Shown here piece by piece: positions 23,260 through 34,070 of a stretch of DNA of 64,000 bases (the stretch's first letter is position 1; the number at the start of each line of letters is the position of its first letter). The notes below the pieces were generated by a model. It worked only from the letters and a program-made list of their open reading frames with translations, was not told where the DNA came from and searched no databases. The position numbers and the translations under genes are program-made. Source of the DNA: Areca catechu (Eukaryota; Streptophyta; Magnoliopsida; Arecales; Arecaceae); NCBI GenBank assembly GCA_021397845.1, contig CM038053.1:82335157-82399156 (forward strand), given 5' to 3'.

Positions 23260-23807
23260 CTGAGTGTTTTATTTTCTTGAGAGTCAGAGTGTTCTTCCAC
23301 TTTCTCCCTCCTTCCTTCTTGTTTTAGGACAAGACTTGTCTTGTTAAGACATGTTTTTCTACACTAGGACAAGGCTTGGTTTTAGGACATAAGCCTGTAG
23401 GATCCTAGAGGAGGGTAGTTCTCGATCTTACAGTGGTTTAGGATAGTGTCTTGAGTGCCCTTCAGTAGGACAGGGTGTCCTACAGTGGTCAATAGACCAA
23501 AGGCTACCGAAAGAGTTCCACTTCTCCAAGCAACATGAAGAAGTTCTTCCTTGGTCTGAGTTTCATGTGGATCACCATTGGAGGGCTTGTGCTTGTGTGC
23601 CTTGTGAAAAAAGTTGGATTTCGGTGATCCAGGTATTTTTCTTGACTTTATTTGATGAATCATTAGTTTTTATTGTCCAAGGGATTCCTGGGAATTAGGG
23701 TTTTCTATACATGTTATACATGTTAGTGTATCATGCTATAAAATTTTATTTCGAAAGTCAATTCTGCATGCTGCATGATCCCTGGCACCCTGGGAGAGTT
23801 CCTATCA

Positions 23808-24018
23808 GAGAGATGGAGCTCGACTTTGGCCAGGGCATCTCGACCTCAAGGGAGCCACCTGGCAAAGGAGTCCGAAGAGAGACGGAGCTCGACTTCGGCC
23901 AGGGCTTCTCGACCTCAAGGGAGCCACCTGGAGAAGGAGTCCGAAGAGAGACGTCCGACAGGGCATCTTACTGGGTCTGATATGGGTTCCACGTTAGCGA
24001 TCCTGCCACATCACCAGT
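23808..24018. other. Unassigned spacer between copia G and SIRE LTR
   Basis: About 210 bases with no recognisable gene. Most of it is a 69-bp direct repeat present twice (23814-23951). The stretch around 23801-23812 (CCTATCAGAGAG) weakly resembles a tRNA-Met primer site, so the right limit of G is uncertain. Confidence 0.5.
23814..23951 (+). repeat. 69-bp tandem repeat, two copies
   Basis: Units 23814-23882 and 23883-23951 read GGAGCTCGACTT(T/C)GGCC...GGAGTCCGAAGAGAGA with few differences. The GC content is higher than in the surroundings. Because 69 is a multiple of 3, a short frame reads through both units, but there is no other sign that it is coding. Confidence 0.88.
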
Positions 24019-25541
24019 TGTTGTCTAGGTGGCTAACCTAATAGTGGGTGAATTAGGTAATTAAGAATTTTTACAAGAATACGCTCTTTTTATAATTTTT
24101 AATGTGGTAAGTGATAAGAAATAAGAATCAAATATGGAAGCAAATAAAGGTCACAAACAACACAAGCACAAACATAAGCAAATTATGGAGGTTCAGAGCA
24201 ACCCAGCTTCTACGTCTACTATCCAAGATATCACTTGGGATTTTCACTATAGTCACCATGGAATATTGTCGGATTGTTTTCTTGGACTCACAATCCAAAA
24301 CCCAACTAGTTTTTTCACCGGGATCACCAAAAATTCAATACACTATTAGCTTTCATGGGCTCACTAACAACCCACTCTTGATTTTCAAAGGCTCACCAAA
24401 AACCTATACAAATCCCAAGTTACAGCCCCTAGTGTACTTGAAACAACTCAAATAATGAGTTAAAACAAAGCAACATTGATGACAAATCAATCATTATCAG
24501 ATGCTTGCAGTTGTAGCTCCTGAGAAGCCCTCTTGATTTCTTCCTTGGATGCTCTTTAAGGCTTTTTATCTTCCTTGATTAATGACTCAAGAATAAAATG
24601 AGAGTTGGTGAAGTCTTGAATGCTTGCTTGAAGGCTCTCTTGAAAGTTTTCTTAGAAACTCATTAAAGGCTCACTAACTTCTTTAAAAGTAGTTCAAATC
24701 CCTTATACATAGTATCTTGAACTGATTCCTGGAGGGTATAACCATTATAGACCATTGGGATTTGAAAAATGACCATTGGAGCACTTTTTGGATTCAAAAA
24801 GATAGTTCTAGAACTAGTCGTTACGCTCCTGGAACCGGTGCTCAACTCGGCTCTGATGGATCGAGTCGGCTCGAATGCTCAGTCCTGTTAGAACTTCACT
24901 CTGGTCAAGTCGGCTCTTCTCAATCATGTCGGCTTGGATGGCTGGTTTTCTTAGAACCAGTTTTTGATCACTTTGGAAGAGTCGGCTTGTTTGCACATGA
25001 GTCGGCTCGATTGTCTATCTGAGGAATTTCATTCTTGGGCGAGTCGGCTCGACCTTCCTTTAGTCGGCTCAAAATCTCAGAACTTTCGAAATTGAAATCT
25101 ACCTAAGTCGGCTCTTCACTCTCAAGTCGGCTCGAATGTTTGCATGCCAGAAAACTTTGTGCCATGCTAGAACATTGAGTCGGCTCTCTACTTTGAGTCA
25201 GCTTGAGTGATTTTGCTAAGAACCCTTCAAACTTGTCCAGATTTCTACCAAAGACTTCCAACCAACTTTAAAGATTCTAAAACTCCTAGAAAGCCTAAAC
25301 TAATTATTTTAAACTTGAAAATTATATTGAATTGGCCCATTTTCATGAATACACAAGTGATTTTTCTTGGGGCTCGTCATTACATAATACTTTTTCAAAA
25401 ATAAAATTGACATACATCAAAATTGTAGGAAGAGTGGTTGTACATTAAAATCATCCTACATCATAAAATACATGGAAATGGTTAGTAATCAAATGCATGC
25501 TCCAATATTTGTTATCATCAAAATCATTCCAGGGGTCAACA
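24019..25541 (-). repeat. SIRE/Maximus-type LTR, reverse orientation, with unmatched flanks
   Basis: On the minus strand the LTR starts TGTTGACCCCTGGAATGATT and ends CACCTAGACAACA, 1523 bp. It is related to the solo LTR at 40102-41549 and to the 3' LTR of E. The flanking pentamers differ (CCAGT left, GAAAG right), so it is not a simple solo LTR. Its right edge abuts gag of E directly. Many copies of AGTCGGCTCG lie at about 24845-25205. Confidence 0.85.
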
Positions 25542-26343
25542 GAAAGAAGAAGAAGAAAGTGATGGTTGAAACATGGAGCGATAGCGACGAGTCCACATCA
25601 AATGATGAGGAAGAGACATCCAAAACTATAAAAATTTATCTCATGGGTCTCAAAGACGAGGTAATGTCTCCTGAACCTAATGATGAGATTACATATGAAG
25701 AATTAAATATTGCATTCTATGAACTTTTATCTGAATATAAAAAGGCTGGATTGAAAATTAAGACATTGAAAAATAATTGTGATACCTTGACAAATGAAAA
25801 GAATGAGATTGCTGAAAAGAACAAAATTTTGCAAAAAGAATTGAATAGCATGTCAGAAAAATATAATGTTTTACAAGCATAAAAGAATGAATATCTTGAA
25901 AGGAATATGGCTTTACATAAAGAAAATATACGTTTGCAAAAAGAAGTTAAAAAGCTCAAGCCCTTAGTTGAAAAACTAACTTTGAGTTCAAATAAGCTTG
26001 AGCTAATTTTGAAAAATTAAAGAGAAACAAACAATAGAGCTAGAATTAGTTATAATTTAGTGCATACAAATAATATTTCAGCTACTAAGTTTTCAGCTTT
26101 AAAATCTTATGTACCAAAGTTTTCAGCTCCAAAATCTTTTGCATCAATGTTTTCTACATCTAAAGCTTTTCAAACACCAAATATAATCTATTATTTTTGT
26201 AATGCGGTTGGTCACAAGTCTTTTAAGTGCAATTTAAGAAAGAATCTTAAATGTAAAGTAAAAAAAAATTGCATCCTCAAAGGAACCACTCCTACTAACC
26301 TGCAAGGATCCAAGAAAGCTTGGGTACCTAAAAGAATTACTTG
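25542..26343 (+). pseudogene. SIRE-type gag fragment (element E)
   Basis: The sequence begins mid-protein with a Lys run and WSDSDESTSNDEEE, then GLKDEVMSPEPNDEITYEEL and a long coiled coil rich in Lys, Glu and Asn (about 25730-25990), as in SIRE gag. TAA at 25880-25882 and a TAA near 26018 break it. The zinc knuckle near 26190 reads YYFCNAVGHKSFKC: the first Cys is replaced by Tyr. It ends at TGA 26342. Confidence 0.82.
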
Positions 26344-29300
26344 ATTATCTTGCAGGAAGGTCTTGCAGCCAAGAATTCAAAGAAAAGATGGTATCTAGAT
26401 AGTAGCTATTCAAGACATATGATGGGTGACAAAGAATAATTCATCACCCTAGAAATGAAAGATAGAGGAATGGTCACTTTTGGTGACAATGGTAAAGGGA
26501 AGATCATTGGCATTGGTAATATCAGAATTATCCTTTCAACATTCATTGAAAATATATTGCTAGTAGACAAGTTGAAATACAATTTGTTAAGTATAAGTCA
26601 ATTATATGATAAAAGTTTCAAGGTTGTTTCTGAATCTTCAATGTGTATAGTAACTAGTTCTCTTGATTCTAGCACTAAGTTTGTTGGTCATAGACTTGGA
26701 AACATTTATGTGAGAGATTTGAATAATCTAGCCATGTCCAGTAGTACAAGTCTTGTGGCAATGAATGTTAAAACCAAGCTAGCCAACTATGGAATAGAAG
26801 ATTATGTCATGCTAGCATGCATACTTTAGCTAAATTAATTTCCAAAGATCTAGTTAGAGGTTTACCTAAATTCAAAATTGATTTTGAACATGTTTGCAAT
26901 GCATGCCAATTTAGTAAATAAACTAGGGGGACTTTTAAAATCAAAAAATATGGTTTCAACTACTAGACCTTAGAATTACAATACATGGACCTATTTGGAC
27001 CAACTATGACCATAAGCGTAGGAGGTATAAAATATGGACTTGTGATAGTGGATGATTTTTCAAGATTTACATGGGTCTTGTTTATTGCACATAAAGATGA
27101 AGCTTTCAAAGTATTTCAAAAATTTTACAAGAAAGATTCAAATCAGAAAAATCTTTCAGTTATTTTTTTAAGAAGTGATCATGGCACATAATTTGAAAAT
27201 TAAAATTTTGAAGAGTATTATACTAAGCACAGCATTGATCACAACTTCTTCGGTCCTAGAACACCATAGCAAAATGGTGTTGTAAAGAGAAAAAACAGGA
27301 CATTGGAAGAGATGGCCCAAACTATGTTATATAAAGACAATCTTCCAACTTTTAGGTAGAAGATGTGAACACCGCCTATTATATTTTGAACCGTGTTTTG
27401 ATTAGACCTATTTTAAAGAAAATTCCTTATGAACTTTGGAATGATAGAAAATCAAGTATTCATTATTTTCATGTATTTAGTTGCAAATGCTTTGTACTTA
27501 ATAATAGAAATAATAACTTTGGAAAATTTGATGCTAAATCTGATGAAGCAATATTTCTCAGTTATTCTATTTCTAGCAAAGTATATAGAGTACTTAATAA
27601 AAGAATATTGACTGTTGAAGAATCTGTTCATATTATATTTGATGACACTGACCCCTCACCTTTTAGAAAAGAAGAGTGCATTGGTAAAGCTATGGAGGAC
27701 ATGAGCCTAAAGGATAAACAAACAAGACAAGATGAATAAATGATAAAAAAAGATCATGGTGATTTATCAAAGGAATGGATGTATGTAACATCACACCCTA
27801 AAGATTTAATTATTGGTGATCCCTCATAAGGAGTTAGAACTAGGTCATCACTTAGAGATGTACATGATTATTTAGCATTTGTTTCACAAGTAGAACCAAA
27901 TAGCATAGAAGAAGCTGTAAATGACCCTAATTGGATGATGGCCAGGCATGAAGAACTAATTTAATTTCAAAGAAATAATATTTGGACTTTAGTGAATAGA
28001 CCTTTTGATCATCCTGTTATAGGCACTAAATGGTTTTATAGAAATAATTACATGAAAAAGAAAATGTAATTAGAAATAAAGCTAGATTAGTGGCCAATGA
28101 ATATAATCAGGAAGAAGAAATAGATTTTGATGAAACCTATTCATTGGTAGCAAGATTAGAAGCTATTAGATTATTACTTGTATTTGCTTGCTACATAAAT
28201 CTCAAATTATTTCAAATGGATGTAAAAAGGTCATTTTTGAATGGTTTCATTTCAGAAGAAGTTTTTGTAGAACAACCACTAGGATTTGAAACCATGCTTT
28301 TCCTAATCATGTTTTCAAAGTTAATAAAGTATTATATGGTTTAAAACAAGCACCTAGAGTATGATATGATAGATTGAGTAAGTTCTTGCTTGAAAATAAT
28401 TTTATTAGAGGTAATGGAGACACCACTCTGTTCATTAAAAAAAAAGAAAATGATATGTTAGTTATACAAATTTATGTAGATGATATAATTTTTGGTACAA
28501 CTAACGAAAATTTGTGTAGAGAATTTGCTGAGCTTATGTAGGACGAATTTGAAATGAGCTTGATGGGTGAACTGACCTACTTCCTTGGACTCCAAATTAA
28601 GCAAACAAGAGAAGGAATATTTATTAACCAAGCTAAGTACATCAAGGAAATCATCAAAAAGTTTGGTATGAAGTCAGCTAAAGAAATTGGCCCACCCATG
28701 AGCCCCACCTGTAGACTTGACAAGGATAATGATGGAAGAAACGTTGATCAAAAACTCTGTCGAGGCATGATTAGGTCATTGTTGTATTTAACTGCTAGTA
28801 GACTTGATATCTTGTTTAGCATTTGTATATGTGCTAGATTTCAATCAAATCCAAAAGAAACACATATACTTTCTGTTAAAAGAATCATAAAATATCTAAA
28901 AGGAACAAGTAATCTAGGTCTATGGTATTCTAAGCAATCTTCATTAAATTTAATTGGATTTTCTGATGTTGATTATGGTGGATGTAAAATTGATAGAAAA
29001 AATATAAGTGATACATGTTAATTTCTAGGGTTGAACTTAATCTCATGGCACAGTAAAAAATAAAACTCTGTAGCACTGTCTACTACTGAGATAGAGTATG
29101 TAGCTACAGGGAGTTGTGTGCATAAGTTCTTTGGATTAAGCAATAACTAGAAGACTATGGTGTTATTCATACTAAAATTCCTATCAAATATGATAACACA
29201 AGTGCTATTAATTTGATAAAGAATCCAATTCAGCATTCTAGGACAAAACACATAGAAATTGACATCATTTTATTAGGGATCATGTACAAAATGGTAATAT

Positions 29301-29415
29301 TGAGCTTGAATTTGTTCCAACTGAAAATCAATTAGCTGACATCTTTACTAAGCCACTTAATGAAGATAGATTTCAAATGATTATAGGAGAATTAGGTTTG
29401 TGTGACCCTTTTTAA
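26344..29415 (+). pseudogene. Copia pol remnant: protease, integrase, RT, RNase H (element E)
   Basis: The protease motif is WYLDSSYSRHMMGD (about 26388), with Ser in place of the active-site Gly. The integrase zinc region (CNACQFSK, near 26897) leads to its core (MDLFGPTMTISVGG, 26985). RT begins near 27900 (EEAVNDPNWMMA) and contains IYVDD (about 28470). The RNase H region has GFSDVDYGG and STTEIEYVA. The terminal GLCDPF at about 29396 matches the usual SIRE pol end. The frame is broken by many stops and frameshifts. Confidence 0.88.
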
Positions 29416-29494
29416 AATTTTTGACCTCATTTTTTTCAAAATTAAGGAAAAATTATCTAGAAGACCTTCATCACCAATCTAAGCCTATTGACCA

Positions 29495-29554
29495 CCTTAT
29501 TTAGAGTATATTTAGGAAATAAAACCTTATTTAGAGTATATTTAGGAAATAAAA
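29495..29554 (+). repeat. 30-bp tandem duplication after pol of E
   Basis: Two 30-bp units (29495-29524, 29525-29554), identical by eye, begin CCTTATTTAGAGTATATTTA. A third partial unit follows. They lie in the spacer between pol and the third ORF. Confidence 0.9.
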
Positions 29555-29773
29555 CCTTTTTTAGAGCTTTTATAGCCATTTTCTGAGTTTTGGCTCGAGC
29601 CGACTCGAGCAGGAGTCGAGCCGACTTGAATGTTAGATTCTATTATAAAGTCGATAGACCTAAAAATTCCCTTTCATTTCCCATTCACTATTCAAAAGAG
29701 GCGCTAGGGGACCACTCTCTCTTCTATTCCAAAAAGTACCAAATATTTCCTTTCCACCTTAGATTTCTACCTA

Positions 29774-30133
29774 ATGGCTCCAAAGAAGACTATTGCCAAG
29801 AGATCGAGGAGTGTGGATCCAAGCTCCGTCCAATGGGAAAAGAGATCCAAAATGCATGAGGATGAGCTGACTCAGGTTAAAGAACAAGAGGAACCAAGGA
29901 ATTTATCTCTGGCACCATCAAGGCAAGTTATCCCTATGGGAAACCATCTAGTAACTGGCTGTAGAAAGATTGATTTCTCATTTCTTGAAAACCAAAATTT
30001 TAGAATAGGTAACTGGATTGAGATTCAAGGCAGGTGTATTTTTGCTCGTTGGATATTCCTACCTACCCAAGCCTCGTCAGAAGTTTCTTTGAAAATTTAT
30101 CTTTTGGAGAAAACAATGTGGTATCAATTGTGA
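29774..30133 (+). pseudogene. N-terminal part of SIRE third ORF (element E)
   Basis: The frame starts MAPKKTIAKRSRSVDPSS, a basic N-terminus typical of the third (env-like) ORF of SIRE-type elements, about 350 bases after pol. RCIFARWIFLPTQ near residue 90 fits this family. It reaches TGA at 30131-30133, shortly before chromovirus D interrupts the sequence at 30171. The C-terminal part resumes at 46692. The function of this protein is unknown; some family members are called env-like, others carry a plant transposon protein domain. Confidence 0.65.
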
Positions 30134-30222
30134 AAAGAGTAAGAATGACGGTTGATGAATCAAGGATAAGTGATGCATGACTAATTATGCATGCAAACTA
30201 TTTTTCTGTTTTTAGGCATTAA

Positions 30223-31671
30223 TGATGCAGAACTAATATGCATGCAATTCTTTTTGTATATTTTATATGTGGGGTTAGGTGATTTATTCTCGAATTTCAG
30301 ATCAAAATTAGTTGTAGGGAATTTTGTATGAATTTTTGAAGCCAAGCATGCAAATTAGAACCTAGAAAAGTACTAAAGAAGGATCGTTGGGACTGAGAAG
30401 CCTTGGTTAGGACAAGTTTTCCTACAATATAAAGACTGGAGGTAGAGGGGGTGTACCTGAGAACGTCTGAAGTGCTTGGTGAATATCGCAGCAAAGGGAT
30501 CTCTCATTCCTCGATGGATGCAGCATGGAAAACTGAGCCAAAGACCCGCGGATACACGGCTTTTTTCTCGGTGGTCCGATTGAGGCTTGGCTAGAGTCGT
30601 TGGATTCGTAGGAACTCGGGGACCTACAAACGACCTGTCAGGGATTAGAAAACTCAGAGGAAATCAAGAAAACAAAAGTAAACAGCAAAAGGAAGAAAGT
30701 TTTTGAGGGGCTGGAAGGATGGTTGGTTGCAGGAAGATGATTGTAAACACTGGGAAGAAGAACTCTCAAACCGCTTTATGCACACAGCAGGGTAATCACA
30801 CAAAGCAATAGAAGAACTCAAGGTTTATTTCATATATCAAAATCTCCCTTCATACAAGAGGCTAGGGTTCTTTAAATAGACCCTTAACCTTGGGCTCCAA
30901 GTAAGGGCATATAAGTCTTTATATAAGAATCATTTTCCCTCTCAAACCCTAGCTAGAAAATAAGGAAACATTAGGTAGAAAAATCCCTAAAAATTCTCTT
31001 AACTTGGCCAACACTCCAAGGATGCCTAGGGGGGCGTTTTGGACTTCTAAGATCAGCAATGGGCCAGCCCAAAGGGGCTCGGGTGCTTGGGTTTGAGCCT
31101 TTAGAAGCTAGGGTGGCTTGGTAGCCAGGTAGTAGGAATATTCCTTGGTATCTTGCTTCTTAGGGGCTTGGGCTTGGCGCCTGGGCTTGATTTCTTTGGG
31201 CTAGGATGCAGATGGACCTCTAAAATCATGAATGCCTTGGTATATGAATATATTTTGGCATCTGGAAGGGAATCTGGGCATATGTAGGGCATCTGCAAGG
31301 AATCAGGGTTTTATGAATTTTCCTCCTAGGGTCTTCAAATCTTCAAGCTGGGTTGGACTTGGGCTATACTTCCATGACTTCAATCTAATTGGACTTGGTC
31401 TTCACTTGTATGATGTGGTCTTGAGTCTTTAATATGGTTGAATAGGACTCAAAAAAATAAAATTAGCTCGACATGAGCTGACTAACACTAGACTGAACTA
31501 GCTCAACATGAGTTGACTAGTACAGAACTGAAACTCAAAAGACTCAAATAACAACTAAAATGGACTCAGATGGTCTAAGCCCTTATTATAGATGGACTCA
31601 TAAATTATTGATCAATTCATAGAGGGTTGAAAAGCCTCTTTCTTTTTCTGGCGCCTCCGGTGTCCCCACCA
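30223..31671 (-). repeat. 3' LTR of chromovirus C
   Basis: On the minus strand it starts TGGTGGGGACACCGGAGGCG and ends TTCTGCATCA; 1449 bp. It follows the purine tract GGGAGAAT, the same context as in A. It is clearly similar to 35006-36473, with scattered substitutions. Confidence 0.92.
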
Positions 31672-32310
31672 ATTCTCCCGGGATGGGAGGAACTCGACCC
31701 TGTTGAGTGAAGATCAAGCTGCCTCACATATCTCTCGAGGAGGTCTAGGTTGAGGTGCTGCAAGTCCTCTTGAGAAATCCATGAATCGTCCGACTCTGGC
31801 CGGCCTTGCTATCAGACCAGGAAGCATTGATAGCCGCGCCCTTGGGTCGTGATAGCTTGATCATCCAAGATACGCTCGATCCATTCTCCTCTCTCAGGCC
31901 AAATTTGTTAGTGGACACTCTGGGTTAGGGTCACTCATAACAGGAAGGGATAGGTCCAAAGGCCTCACTAGGTATCGCTGCCAGTTTCCTGTACTCAACC
32001 AGGTCTATAATATTGAAGGTAGAACTAATGCCCAAATCCGAAGGCAAGTCTAACACCTAGGCATTTGATCCAACCTTCTCTATCACTTTAAAAGGTCCGG
32101 CTCTGCGAGCATGAAGCTTCTTTTAGGCCTAAGCCTAACCAAGATAGAATCCACTACATCAAATTCTTTGACCCTTCTTCGAGAATTAGCTAGTTGTTTT
32201 AAGATTAGTGCAGGTGGTGAACATGCTAGGCACATGCAGACTCCTATCAAGATGATGCAAAGGACTCAAACCTATACCTAACAGACTTGACTAAAGAGGT
32301 TTATTAGGTC
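31672..32310 (-). pseudogene. Integrase tail and chromodomain remnant of C
   Basis: Read from about 32170 down, broken frames give the stretch after the integrase core (IDLVEY-like near 32010) and a chromodomain (GRGYQCFLV near 31830, then QGRPESDDSWISQEDL). It ends with the conserved STGSSSSHPGRIG tail just before the LTR. Several stops and indels are present; the segment 32200-32310 is too degraded to read. Confidence 0.75.
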
Positions 32311-32314
32311 TTAA

Positions 32315-34070
32315 CTACCACTTGGGCATGGGGGCATGAGTCGTGGTTGATGGATAACATGTAGAAGAAAATTTGCTAGTAACTCCTAATAAGTACCATA
32401 GGGTCTGCAAAAAGTAGGTAGCAAATGGGATGGGCTCTATGGATCCTTGCAACCTAGTAACCTCAACAAAATGTAACCTAATAGTTCTAGACACATGAAA
32501 AAACTCAGGAAAGGGTAGGAAATAAGAATTGGGTTCATAATTACTCTGGTAGGGTGGAGAAAAAGGTTCCAGATTAGTTGGATAAAGTAGAATAAAAGAA
32601 GGCATGTCAGGGACTAATCCTAGACTAATGAGGCTAACCTTACGAGGTTGCGGTATATCTATGGGATTTGCATAATGGAAGGATGGGTTACTAATCTCAG
32701 GGAAGAGGTCCTTAATGGGAATTATAGAAGGAAGCTCATCCTGAGGGTACTGATTCAAAGAGATCAAGTCCTTAACAAATTCTTCTAGTTCTTGTATTTT
32801 AGGACTAGACTCTATAATTTGGCTCTCCTCTATGGTTTCCTCAGGTAAGGCACTAGTAGCAGTACCTTGATTCTCTTCCTCTATTTGTTCTTCTACTATA
32901 GCTTTAGGTTGGATGTGGTCAAGGTCAACTAGCTCTGGGTGAGTTTCTACCTGGATATCTACTGGGTTAGCTAATTCTAGGTTTACTAAAGGTGTCTCCT
33001 CTTCTCCTTCATACTCATCCACTAGGCTCACATTAGCTTCATACACTTTCGCATTAATGTAAGCCTTGGGAATCTTAGGAATGGTTGGAGAAGGTTGGCT
33101 AGCGGGAAATTGGTTAGGTTCTGGTCTCTGATTATGGGTACTACTCCTAGTAGGTTCAGGTTGCCTAAGGGGTAGTGGCTCACTACTGGGCTCATATTTA
33201 GGGATACTAATCCTATGAGGTTCAAGTTGACTAAGGGAAACCTGACTAGTACTAGATTGATACCTAGGGGTTATGGGTTCTCTGGGCTCATAGGACAAGG
33301 GTGCAGATCTATGGGTCATGGGATTATAGGATCTGGGGTCATAGGATTTTGGGTAAGCTCTATGGATCATGGTATGGGGTCCTCTTAAGGTTGGGCTCCC
33401 TATATGGGTCAGGATATTGGGTTTTCCTAGGGTTGGACTCCCTATATGGGTCAGAAAATTGGGTTCTCCTAGGGTTGGGCTCCCTATATGGGTCAGAGTA
33501 TTGGGTTCTCCTAGGATTGGACTCCCTATATGGGTCAGAGTATTGGGGTCTCCTAGGATTGGACTCCCTATATGGGTCAGAGTATTGGGTTCTCCTGGGT
33601 TCAGTATGATAATAAGGGTCATGGTAAGGGGTTCTTCTTGGTTCAGTATGATAATAAGGGTCATGGTAAGGGGTTCTTCTAGGTTCAGTATTATTGTATG
33701 GGTCAGGCTGAGGGGCTCTCCTAGGTTCAACCTCTCAGTATGGATCAGGGTTTGGGGTCCTCCTAGGTTGAGGATTGTAGTACGGGTCAGGATAAGGGGC
33801 TCTCCTAGGTTCGACCTCATGGTATAGATCAGGGTTTGGGGTACTCCTAGGTTGAGGGGACTCAAGATCTGGCTCAGACTGTGACCCATGGATTCTTTGT
33901 ATGGTCCCTACACGGCCTTCTAACTAGTCAAACCTATTGGCAAGATGGTCAATTCTGTTGTTGGTTTGGGTACCAGACTGAGTTAACTGGGTCATTTGGG
34001 TAGTCATATGGGTAGCCATCTGGGCCATTTGATCTATAAGGGCTTGAATCCTAGCTTCCTGCTTATCCAT
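32315..34070 (-). pseudogene. Gag-like / dead-integrase ORF of non-autonomous element C
   Basis: The likely start is ATG at 34070-34068 (MDKQEARIQALIDQMAQMA), a coiled coil as in gag of A. A Pro/Arg-rich region of about a dozen 14-residue repeats follows (33376-33870), then one open frame down to 32315. That frame continues with EPREP linkers, VYEANVSLVDEYEGEEE, LPEETIE, YPQDEL and an integrase-like end (FATYFLQTLWYLLG). A frameshift near 33360 means the N-terminal repeats read correctly in one frame and the rest in another; a 524-codon frame from 33889 crosses the repeats in the wrong phase. Two stops also interrupt the N-terminal frame. Motifs match B in the same order; no zinc knuckle, protease or RT is seen. 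Confidence 0.82.
33376..33870 (-). repeat. 42-bp (14-residue) tandem repeat in ORF of C
   Basis: About 11-12 units of 42 bp. In the gag frame each encodes a variant of PRRTQYSDPYRESN or PRRTPYHDPYYHTE. The five units nearest 33376 are almost identical; those nearer 33870 are more diverged. Single-copy relatives are the EPRRPLYRDPEPNHRR linker of A and RRTLYLDPEHNPRK in B. Confidence 0.88.

Larger units (their letters stand above)
10187..23807 (+). mobile_element. Degraded Ty1/copia element G with nested insertions
   Basis: Gag-pol remnants (10187-13740) have the copia order protease, integrase, RT, RNase H. A purine tract (GTGCAAGTGGGAG, 13741-13753) and a long 3' LTR follow. The 5' LTR, leader and start of gag are missing, cut off at the LTR of element H. 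The 3' LTR is split by a MITE (13778-14032) and by chromovirus B (16081-23259). The right end at 23807 is a proposal based on a TGATAG/CTATCA terminal match. Many in-frame stops make G one of the older elements here. Confidence 0.75.
13756..23807 (+). repeat. 3' LTR of copia G, split by MITE and element B
   Basis: The LTR starts TGATAG after the purine tract and resumes after each insertion: 13756-13777, 14033-16080 and 23265-about 23807. The proposed end CTATCA is the inverted match of the start. Without insertions it is about 2.6 kb. TATTAATAAAGGCATTTGATT near 14096 resembles an R-region signal. There are no credible ORFs. The right end is uncertain because no second LTR of this family is present. 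Confidence 0.55.

Noticed and set aside
23711..23980. Short ORF over the 69-bp repeat
   Set aside because: Open only because the repeat length is a multiple of three; no known domain and no gene context.
24019..25541. Inverted own 5' LTR of SIRE element E
   Set aside because: An inversion should leave the primer site or leader next to it; instead gag is cut mid-protein at the LTR tip, which fits a separate insertion and recombination better.
33301..33827. Plus-strand frames with GSPRVGLPIWVRVLG-like repeats
   Set aside because: They are the antisense of the 42-bp repeat array in C, not a gene.
33366..33889. N-terminal part of the 524-codon frame of C (repeats of GEPNTLTHIGSP type) as a real protein
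   Set aside because: The alternative phase gives the RR/Y/DP repeats that match gag linkers of A and B and joins a coiled-coil start; the GEP-type reading is out of phase.
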